Assembly: GCA_015069065.1 (NCBI GenBank)
Contig: SVJI01000054.1
Location: 1 to 8,585 of the forward strand
DNA from: Oscillospiraceae bacterium
Lineage (GTDB): Bacteria; Bacillota; Clostridia; UMGS1883
Length of the DNA stretch: 8,585 bases
Direction: 5' to 3'
The notes beneath the pieces were generated by a model, which ran no database searches, was not told the DNA's origin, and saw nothing but the letters and a program-made list of their open reading frames with translations. The stretch's first letter is position 1. Each line of letters opens with the position of its first letter. This document shows, in pieces, positions 1-4,751 of the stretch. Made by a program: the position numbers and the translations under genes.

Positions 1-441
1 GAAGCAACAGAATTTTTTGATGCAATACCCAAGATAAAAAATAAGCTTCAGACCATTAAGGATGTAGGACTTGGGTATATCAAGCTGGGACAGTCCTCAA
101 CCACTCTTTCAGGCGGGGAGGCACAGCGCGTAAAGCTGGCAACGGAACTTTCAAAGCGCTCAACAGGTAAAACCATATATATTCTTGATGAGCCGACCAC
201 AGGGCTCCATGCAGCAGACGTACACCGTCTCATAGATGTTTTGAACAGATTTGTGGAGGAGGGTAACACTGTGCTTGTAATCGAGCATAATCTCGACGTA
301 ATCAAGACGGCTGACCATATAATCGATTTGGGACCTGAGGGCGGTGACGGCGGCGGCACAATAGTTGCCTGCGGCACACCCGAGGAGGTTGCAAAAAATT
401 CCGCATCCTATACAGGAATGTTTCTTAAAAAAATGCTTTGA
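1..441 (+). CDS. uvrA: UvrA, excinuclease ABC subunit A (C-terminal 146 residues, 5' end outside window)
   Basis: UvrA is the damage-sensing ATPase of nucleotide excision repair. It scans DNA as a dimer with UvrB and loads UvrB on lesions. Only the end of the second ABC ATPase domain is visible, open in frame from base 1. Local residues 36-45 are the ABC signature LSGGEAQRVK. Residues 60-67 are Walker B followed by the D-loop region (ILDEPTTGLH, with D63 and E64), and H96 in VIEHN is the switch histidine. The ending (GGTIVACGTPEEVAKN...YTGMFLKKML) is the usual UvrA C-terminus, so the gene is intact here and stops at TGA 439-441. The zinc finger and first ATPase domain would lie upstream. A strong hairpin starts 7 nt after the stop. 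Identification is certain from motif content. Confidence 0.97.
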   Translation, partial: EATEFFDAIPKIKNKLQTIKDVGLGYIKLGQSSTTLSGGEAQRVKLATELSKRSTGKTIYILDEPTTGLHAADVHRLIDVLNRFVEEGNTVLVIEHNLDVIKTADHIIDLGPEGGDGGGTIVACGTPEEVAKNSASYTGMFLKKML

Positions 442-448
442 TTTTCAT

Positions 449-491
449 AAACCCCCTTTGTTTTTAATATATATTAAGAACAAGGGGGTTT
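449..491 (+). terminator. Long hairpin after uvrA that also masks the yabP ribosome binding site
   Basis: Bases 449-468 pair with 473-491 around a 4-nt loop (469-472). There is one bulged T near 457 and one G-T pair (463-478), and the GC core is CCCCC/GGGGG. The 3' arm runs into TTTTATT, giving a plausible though short terminator U-tract for uvrA. The 3' arm also contains AAGGGGG (482-488), which lies 7 nt before the yabP ATG and is its only Shine-Dalgarno sequence. The hairpin is seen directly. The terminator role and translational masking are inferences. Confidence 0.75.
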
Positions 492-495
492 TATT

Positions 496-771
496 ATGAC
501 AGAGGCAACAGGCAGAAAAACAGGAAATATAATTATTGAGAACAGGAAGAAATTTACCGCAGGCGGAATAAAGGATGTTGAGAGCTTCTCTCCCGAAAAG
601 ATTGTGCTTTTAACAGAAAATTCAGTGCTGACAGTTACCGGAAACGCAATGAAAGTAAAAAAGCTTTCTACAGAAACAGGAGATATTTTCATAGAAGGAG
701 AAATTAACGGATGTGTGTACTCCCGCTCAAAGGGCGAACAGGAGAGCTTTTTGAAAAGGGTGCTTAAATAA
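496..771 (+). CDS. yabP: Sporulation protein YabP
   Basis: Small 91-residue protein of the YabP/YqfC family, mother-cell sporulation proteins known in Bacillus subtilis as sigma-E-controlled and tied to spore cortex or coat formation. The biochemical role is unknown. Recognition rests on the conserved layout: an N-terminal basic segment, then a block VESFSPEKIVLLTENSVLTV (residues 28-47), TGNAMKVKKLSTETGDIFIEGEI, and a Tyr-containing end. This matches the family pattern of short beta strands ending in an I-x-G motif. No signal peptide or membrane segment is visible. The start ATG 496 has Shine-Dalgarno AAGGGGG at 482-488 with 7-nt spacing, inside the 3' arm of the hairpin after uvrA. The stop TAA overlaps the yabQ ATG by one base. 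Only 54 nt separate it from uvrA, so its promoter must overlap the uvrA end or the hairpin; I could not place it. Confidence 0.9.
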   Translation: MTEATGRKTGNIIIENRKKFTAGGIKDVESFSPEKIVLLTENSVLTVTGNAMKVKKLSTETGDIFIEGEINGCVYSRSKGEQESFLKRVLK

Positions 772-1259
772 TGGAAATATCCTCGACTCATCAGGTGTAT
801 GTGTTTGGCTTGTGCGTGTTATCAGGAATGCTGTGCGGTGTTTTTTTTGATTTGCAGCGTTTTCTGCGCAGGGTGCATTTTGCCGGAGGTGTGCGCACAA
901 CACTGGAAGATATACTTTTTGCAGCGGTATGCATAGGCGTAATTCTCGGAGTGGGCTTTTATTTTAACAATGGAGAAATGCGCTATTATCAGGTGATGGG
1001 AAGTATCAGCGGAGCATTGCTGTATGCGGCCCTTTTCAGCCGGCTTATAATGAAAATATTTATGGCAGGATACAGGGCATTTAATGTGCTTATCATAAAA
1101 CCGCTGATAAAAATAATTCATATTTTATATGTTCCTGTAAAAAAGCTTTTATATGCATTGAGAAAGCTTTTTTTGAGGGTGAGAAAATTTATCGGGAAGC
1201 TGCTTAGAAATGCAAAACAACGAAAAAAACGCCTTAAAAAAAGAATGAAAATGTTATAA
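771..1259 (+). CDS. yabQ: Spore cortex biosynthesis membrane protein YabQ
   Basis: 162-residue integral membrane protein of the YabQ family. In B. subtilis YabQ is made in the mother cell under sigma-E, sits in the forespore outer membrane and is needed for cortex formation. Hydrophobic stretches at about 8-26, 48-65 and 76-98 are clear membrane segments, and 103-121 is a weaker fourth. FFDLQR (25-30) after the first segment is typical of the family. The C-terminal 41 residues hold 18 Lys/Arg, and no Asp or Glu occurs after E69, so the tail should be on the cytoplasmic side or touch nucleic acid or acidic lipid. ATG 771 shares its first base with the yabP stop (TAATG), with GAAAAGGG at 753-760, so it is translationally coupled to yabP. 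Family is assigned from gene order (yabP-yabQ-divIC-yabR, as in B. subtilis) plus topology. It is shorter than the B. subtilis protein as I recall it. Confidence 0.88.
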   Translation: MEISSTHQVYVFGLCVLSGMLCGVFFDLQRFLRRVHFAGGVRTTLEDILFAAVCIGVILGVGFYFNNGEMRYYQVMGSISGALLYAALFSRLIMKIFMAGYRAFNVLIIKPLIKIIHILYVPVKKLLYALRKLFLRVRKFIGKLLRNAKQRKKRLKKRMKML

Positions 1260-1266
1260 AAAAACC

Positions 1267-1295
1267 TTTACAAATGAAATTCTTTAAGTTATACT
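1267..1295 (+). promoter_or_regulatory. Sigma-A type promoter for divIC-yabR
   Basis: The -35 box TTTACA (1267-1272), a 17-bp spacer and the -10 box TATACT (1290-1295) fit the vegetative consensus well. The predicted start of transcription is near 1302. It begins 7 nt after the yabQ stop, so divIC and yabR can be expressed in growing cells independently of the sporulation genes upstream. The predicted transcript start also helps choose the divIC start codon. Confidence 0.75.
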
Positions 1296-1304
1296 ATAGG
1301 ATGT

Positions 1305-1313
1305 GAGGTGAGG
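1305..1313 (+). promoter_or_regulatory. Ribosome binding site that decides the divIC start
   Basis: GAGGTGAGG is purine-rich and ends 3 nt before GTG 1317; its GAGGTG core (1305-1310) is 6 nt from that codon. The only in-frame start further upstream in the leader is GTG 1308. It lies inside this motif and about 6 nt from the predicted transcript start, so it would have no room for a Shine-Dalgarno on the promoter-derived mRNA. Confidence 0.55.
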
Positions 1314-1316
1314 TGT

Positions 1317-1625
1317 GTGAAAAGAGCGGAAATGAAATCCGTGCGCAGACAGCGCAAAAATACTCGTGGTTACTATGTTCGTGTTGCCGTGTGTGTTTTA
1401 ATAGTAGGCGGATTCCTTTATACTCTTGCAGCACAGCAGATTCGCCTGATGAACATTCGCAGTGAAACTGCGCGGTGTGAGGAAGAAATCGCCTTGCAGG
1501 AAAAGGAATATGAGCGTTTAAAAGAAAAGGCTGAATATAGCTCCTCGGATAAGTTTTACGAGGAAAAGGCCCGTGATGAGGGATATGTCCTCGAAAACGA
1601 GACGGTTTTTGTTGTTGGAAATTGA
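1317..1625 (+). CDS. divIC: Septum formation initiator DivIC/FtsB family protein
   Basis: 102-residue bitopic cell-division protein. DivIC/FtsB forms a complex with FtsL and DivIB/FtsQ at the division septum and helps activate septal peptidoglycan synthesis. The layout is characteristic: a basic cytoplasmic N-terminus (residues 1-20, rich in Arg/Lys), one membrane helix (about 21-39, VRVAVCVLIVGGFLYTLAA), then a charged coiled coil (about 40-75, rich in E/K/R). The conserved end includes DKFYEEKARDEGYV and ENETVFVV. I chose GTG 1317 because it follows the GAGGTGAGG motif at good spacing. GTG 1308 (three residues longer) and ATG 1332 are alternatives. It follows yabQ after a 57-nt gap carrying its own promoter, and precedes yabR by 41 nt. 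The order yabP-yabQ-divIC-yabR is the same as in B. subtilis. DivIC and FtsB are the same superfamily, so the symbol is by synteny. Confidence 0.88.
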   Translation: MKRAEMKSVRRQRKNTRGYYVRVAVCVLIVGGFLYTLAAQQIRLMNIRSETARCEEEIALQEKEYERLKEKAEYSSSDKFYEEKARDEGYVLENETVFVVGN

Positions 1626-1666
1626 TTTAAGTATTTTTACATAACTGAAAGGGGCAAAACACCTTT

Positions 1667-2089
1667 ATGGCACTTGAAGTAGGACAAATAGTTGAGGGCA
1701 AGGTTTCCGGAATAACGGGATTTGGAGCATTTGTAGATTTTCCCGACGGAGAAACAGGATTAGTACATATTTCAGAGGTTGCGAGGAATTACGTAAAAGA
1801 TATAAATGAGCATCTTACAGTAGGACAGACAGTAAAGGTAAAGGTTCTGTCACTTGATGAAAAAGGCAAGATTAGCCTTTCTATCAAGAAAGCGCAGGAG
1901 AATAATTTTCAGCGCAGAGGAGCAGTTCCTTTTAGCGGAAAGCCTGCTGAAATTGACTGGAACGTTGAAAATGACCAGAAGGATTTGTCTTTTGAGGATA
2001 TGATGGCGAATTTCAAACAGTCCAGTGATGCACGTATGCTTGATATAAAGCGTAATGTTGAATCAAAACGCGGCAGCAGAAGACGATAA
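1667..2089 (+). CDS. yabR: S1 RNA-binding domain protein (YabR-like)
   Basis: 140-residue protein with one S1 domain (residues about 5-74): VGQIVEGKVSGITGFGAFVDF, then TGLVHISEVA, then VKVKVLSLDEKGKISLSIKKA. This is the OB fold found in PNPase and ribosomal protein S1, which binds single-stranded RNA. The specific target of this family is unclear to me. Residues 75-105 are a low-conservation linker, and the end (SFEDMMANFKQSSDARMLDIKRNVESKRGSRRR) is a conserved family tail that finishes strongly basic. ATG 1667 follows GAAAGGGG (1647-1654), a rather long spacing of 12 nt. The TAA stop (2087-2089) lies within the terminator palindrome. Likely cotranscribed with divIC from the promoter at 1267. 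Family assignment is firm from the S1 motif plus synteny. Confidence 0.92.
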   Translation: MALEVGQIVEGKVSGITGFGAFVDFPDGETGLVHISEVARNYVKDINEHLTVGQTVKVKVLSLDEKGKISLSIKKAQENNFQRRGAVPFSGKPAEIDWNVENDQKDLSFEDMMANFKQSSDARMLDIKRNVESKRGSRRR

Positions 2090-2146
2090 AAGAATAAAAA
2101 ACACCTGCATAAGTTGTGTTATGCAGGTGTTTTTTATTCTTTTATC
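2085..2146. terminator. Bidirectional rho-independent terminator, 28-bp perfect palindrome
   Basis: Bases 2085-2112 pair without mismatch to 2119-2146 around the 6-nt loop GTTGTG (2113-2118). The GC-rich core is CACCTGC/GCAGGTG, flanked by A6 on the left and T6 on the right, so each strand reads as a stem followed by a U-tract. It lies between the convergent yabR and the minus-strand MazG-like gene and contains both stop codons. It should end transcription from both sides. Confidence 0.95.
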
Positions 2147-2534
2147 TGAGGCTGTATTTCCCAAGGTACTCCACATTTTTAATTTCTCTCGTCATTATTT
2201 CATTCATGCTTAATCCCAATGCATTACATAAACTGGCGATATAAAACAGCAGTTCTCCGATTTCCTTTTCGACACTGCTGCGGCAGTCGCCGCATAAATA
2301 TCCGTTTACACCGGACATTTCTCTTGGCGAAAATTTGTTTTTTTCTGTAAGTGCTGTAAGTGTTTGCTCAGCGGTTATTTTTACACAGCCGCATCCTGTA
2401 GCGGATTTTATACTGCTGCGACAAATTTTTCCGCAGGCAGTCTGGCATTTTGTCAGAATATCGAGCAAATTACTGTTACGGACAATGAGTGCGGCCACTT
2501 TTTCCTGAAACTCATCCGGTTGAGGGGCGTTCAT
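2142..2534 (-). CDS. Small Cys-rich MazG-like protein
   Basis: 130-residue conserved clostridial-type protein. The C-terminal half has KEIGELLFYIASLCNALGLSMNEIMTREIKNVEYLG (residues 90-125). This resembles the helical core of MazG-type nucleotide pyrophosphohydrolases (E-x-G-D-L-L-F followed by a helix and I-x-K/E-K-N), but E94 stands where MazG usually has Asp, and no clear upstream ExxE pair is visible. So catalysis is uncertain. Eight Cys occur (30, 34, 38, 48, 50, 81, 84, 103), and the C48-x-C50 with C81-x2-C84 pairs could form a metal site (inference). The start is ATG 2534: its upstream GGAGGTG (2541-2547) at 6-nt spacing is a near-perfect Shine-Dalgarno. A GTG three codons earlier forms part of that motif and is rejected. 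It has its own promoter (2568-2596) and ends in the shared terminator. Family assignment is from pattern recall only. Confidence 0.7.
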   Translation of the reverse strand: MNAPQPDEFQEKVAALIVRNSNLLDILTKCQTACGKICRSSIKSATGCGCVKITAEQTLTALTEKNKFSPREMSGVNGYLCGDCRSSVEKEIGELLFYIASLCNALGLSMNEIMTREIKNVEYLGKYSLR

Positions 2535-2540
2535 CTGTTT

Positions 2541-2547
2541 CACCTCC
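2541..2547 (-). promoter_or_regulatory. Strong Shine-Dalgarno for the MazG-like gene
   Basis: On the minus strand this reads GGAGGTG, six bases before ATG 2534. It fixes that start and rules out the in-frame GTG at 2543-2541, which is the end of the motif itself. Confidence 0.9.
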
Positions 2548-2551
2548 GCTT

Positions 2552-2597
2552 ATTGACTTCAGTATTTATTATATATTTCATTGATAATATAGTCAAT
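2552..2597. repeat. 7-bp inverted repeat around the MazG-like gene promoter
   Basis: ATTGACT (2552-2558) is repeated inverted as AGTCAAT (2591-2597). One arm covers the minus-strand -35 box and the other lies just downstream of its predicted transcript start; the -10 box is near the centre. It could be an operator for a dimeric regulator. The AT-rich setting and short arms make chance quite possible. Confidence 0.3.
2568..2596 (-). promoter_or_regulatory. Sigma-A promoter for the MazG-like gene
   Basis: On the minus strand the -35 box TTGACT (2596-2591) is followed by a 17-bp spacer and a perfect -10 box TATAAT (2573-2568). Predicted transcript start is near 2561, giving a leader of about 27 nt that contains the GGAGGTG site. 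Confidence 0.85.
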
Positions 2598-2660
2598 GTA
2601 AGAGTTTGTAATAAAAGGTCGCAGGAAAAATATTAAATAAACTTTTTCCCTTTAAAAATA

Positions 2661-2689
2661 TTGAAACCTATATCAATGTATGATATAAT
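2661..2689 (+). promoter_or_regulatory. Strong sigma-A promoter for the recJ-rel-MBL-hemZ operon
   Basis: The -35 box TTGAAA (2661-2666), 17-bp spacer and perfect -10 box TATAAT (2684-2689), preceded by the extended -10 dinucleotide TG (2681-2682), form a near-consensus vegetative promoter. Predicted transcript start is near 2696, leaving a leader of about 35 nt with no room for a riboswitch or T-box. It is divergent from the promoter of the MazG-like gene, with 64 bp between the two -35 boxes. No other promoter or terminator is evident in the short gaps between the genes downstream. Confidence 0.88.
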
Positions 2690-2730
2690 TAGCTATTATA
2701 GTTATTGTATTACGAAGGAAGGAACAGCCG

Positions 2731-4740
2731 ATGTTAGAAAAGGAATGGGTATTTCTTGACGAAAATATAGACCAGGCGCAGGCGGAGGCGTATGCAGAGA
2801 TTTTTGATATCCCTGTTATTGTAGCCAAAGTTCTTATAAACCGCGGATTTACTGATGCGGCAGAGGCTAAGAAATTTCTGGATAAAAATTCAGACGGCTT
2901 CTATTCACCAAGCTTGCTTACAGATATGGATAAAGCTGTTGCAAGAATAAAAGAAGCAATTTCTAAAAAGGAACACGTTGTTGTGTATGGAGATTATGAT
3001 GTTGACGGCATTACCTCCACAGCACTCTTGGTAAGCTATTTGCGGGAAAACGGTGTTGATGCCAAGGCGTATATCCCCGACAGACAGAATGAGGGCTATG
3101 GCATAAATAAAACCGCAGTTGAGAAAATCTGCCGTGACGGTGCGACGCTTCTCATCAGTGTTGATACCGGTATAACTGCTTTTGAGGAAACAAAGTATGC
3201 CATGGAGCTTGGATGTGACGTAATTATAACAGACCATCACGAGTGTAAGGCAGAGCTTCCCCAGGCCGTTGCCGTTATAAATCCAAAGAGGACTGACTGC
3301 AGCTATCCCTTTAAAGATTTAGCGGGTGTTGGCGTTGCATTTAAGCTTGTATGTGCAGCCAGTGATAAAACGGAGCGCGAGCTGTTAGACCAGTATGCGG
3401 ACCTTGTAGCACTGGGTACTATTGCTGACGTGGTATCTCTTAAAGATGAAAACAGAATTATTGCCGCGCGTGGAATTGAAAAGCTTTCGTCTAATCCTAA
3501 TGTGGGGCTTGCTGCTGTAATCTCCACTCTTGGACTCAGACAGAAGTGGAATAACTGCGCCGTTGTAAGTTATTCAATTGCGCCCAGACTTAATGCGGCA
3601 GGAAGAATGTCAAACGCGATGATTGCCGTGGACTTACTCCTCACAAAGGATGCCGTGGAGGCACAGGAGCTTGCTAACCGCCTTGATGAGGATAACAGAA
3701 ATCGCCAGAATCAGGAAAAGGTAATCTTTGATGAAGCGGTTCAGATGATAAACAGCATTGATTTGTCAGATAAAAAGGTGCTTGTACTTGCAAAGCGTAA
3801 TTGGCATCATGGAATAATAGGTGTTGTGGCATCACGTATATGCGAGAGATATAACAAAACCTGTATTCTGATTTCCATAGATGATGATTGGTGCAAAAGC
3901 TCAGGAAGAAGTGTTGAGGGAATTAACCTTTTTGAGGCACTGGGTCACTGCTCTGATATTCTTGAAAAATTTGGCGGACATGCATATGCGGCAGGCTTTT
4001 CTATTAAGGAGGAATACATTCCTGAACTTGACAGAAGGCTTAACGAATTTGCAAAGGAATGTAATCTGGAGGAAAAACTGCCTCAGCTTTTAATTGATTC
4101 AAGGATAACGGTAAATGATATAAATGCCGCTACAATAAGAAAGACAGAAGTTCTTGCACCGTACGGAGCAGGGAATAAGGTTCCTGTCTTTGCCCTTATG
4201 GGAGGCAGGATTGTAGATGTTAAAACCCTTTCGGACGGAAAGCACTGCAGACTTCTGGTAGAAAGCGATAAGCGCCTTGTGGAGGCTATCGCATTTGGTG
4301 CCGGAACATTGGCGCAGGAGTGTTATGTGGGTGATGTTGTAGATTTGGCAGGAGAGCTGAACATCAACCTGTATAACGGACAGACACGTCTGCAAATTAT
4401 TGTCAGCGGAATAAGAATGTCGCATAAGGAAGTAGCTGATGTGCTTCCCGACAGACAGGATTTTGTGGATATATACCGCTATCTGAAACAAAACGGAAAC
4501 ATAAGCGAGGATGTTTCAACACTTTCGGGTATATTTACCAGAAGCTTCGGCAGAAGAATTATGAGGGATAAAATTATAAATGTACTCAGAGTGTTTATGG
4601 ATTTGGACATACTTACATATCATAAGCTTGGCGATGTGATTCAGATTACATTGCTTGAAACAGAAAAGGGAAAGAAAGTTTCGATTGATAAGAGCGCGGA
4701 ATATCAGCGTATAAAGAAAGAAATTGAAAGTGCAAGTTAA
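2731..4740 (+). CDS. recJ: Single-stranded-DNA-specific exonuclease RecJ
   Basis: 669-residue DHH-family 5'-3' exonuclease that digests single-stranded DNA in recombination, mismatch and base-excision repair. DHH-domain motifs are all present: GDYDVDG (87-93), VDTG (144-147), TDHHE with the name-giving D168-H169-H170, ALGTIADVV with G229 and D233, and APRLNAAGRM (284-293). The DHHA1 domain follows with WHHGIIGVVASR (from 358), SSGRS (390-394) and GGHAYAAGF (415-423). An OB-like region contains GRIVDVKTL. The last ~100 residues are an extra C-terminal domain, seen in clostridial RecJ, that looks helical and winged-helix-like. Metal ligands are intact, so activity is expected. Length is between E. 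coli (577) and B. subtilis (786). ATG 2731 is preceded by AAGGAAGGA (2715-2723). It is first in its operon; rel starts 11 nt after its stop. Confidence 0.97.
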   Translation: MLEKEWVFLDENIDQAQAEAYAEIFDIPVIVAKVLINRGFTDAAEAKKFLDKNSDGFYSPSLLTDMDKAVARIKEAISKKEHVVVYGDYDVDGITSTALLVSYLRENGVDAKAYIPDRQNEGYGINKTAVEKICRDGATLLISVDTGITAFEETKYAMELGCDVIITDHHECKAELPQAVAVINPKRTDCSYPFKDLAGVGVAFKLVCAASDKTERELLDQYADLVALGTIADVVSLKDENRIIAARGIEKLSSNPNVGLAAVISTLGLRQKWNNCAVVSYSIAPRLNAAGRMSNAMIAVDLLLTKDAVEAQELANRLDEDNRNRQNQEKVIFDEAVQMINSIDLSDKKVLVLAKRNWHHGIIGVVASRICERYNKTCILISIDDDWCKSSGRSVEGINLFEALGHCSDILEKFGGHAYAAGFSIKEEYIPELDRRLNEFAKECNLEEKLPQLLIDSRITVNDINAATIRKTEVLAPYGAGNKVPVFALMGGRIVDVKTLSDGKHCRLLVESDKRLVEAIAFGAGTLAQECYVGDVVDLAGELNINLYNGQTRLQIIVSGIRMSHKEVADVLPDRQDFVDIYRYLKQNGNISEDVSTLSGIFTRSFGRRIMRDKIINVLRVFMDLDILTYHKLGDVIQITLLETEKGKKVSIDKSAEYQRIKKEIESAS

Positions 4741-4751
4741 GGGGTGACACT

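Noticed and set aside
391..453. Possible sigma-E promoter for yabP (TATACA-like and CATAAA-like stretches)
   Set aside because: Neither has a convincing -35 partner at sigma-E spacing, so no promoter is annotated even though one is expected in this region.
1139..1173. 11-bp A/T-rich inverted repeat with a T-run in the 3' half of yabQ, terminator-like
   Set aside because: The stem has just one GC step per arm (AGCT), and the pairing follows from repeated Lys-Leu codons (KKLL...RKLF). A stable terminator is unlikely within the gene.
1308..1316. GTG 1308 as the divIC start
   Set aside because: It lies about 6 nt from the predicted transcript start, so only a transcript from further upstream could use the AGGA at 1298-1301. 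GTG 1317 fits the promoter and the GAGGTGAGG motif better, but the longer form is not excluded.
2541..2543. GTG as the start of the MazG-like gene, adding three residues
   Set aside because: This GTG is the end of the GGAGGTG Shine-Dalgarno that serves ATG 2534, and nothing suitable precedes the GTG.
2624..2649. GGAAAAA/TTTTTCC inverted repeat upstream of the recJ promoter
   Set aside because: Short, low-complexity arms with a 12-nt loop and no following T-tract. No reason to call a terminator or operator.
2535..2730. Riboswitch, T-box or small RNA in the recJ leader
   Set aside because: The strong promoter leaves a leader of only about 35 nt, and the rest of the gap is occupied by the divergent promoter. 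No structured element is visible.
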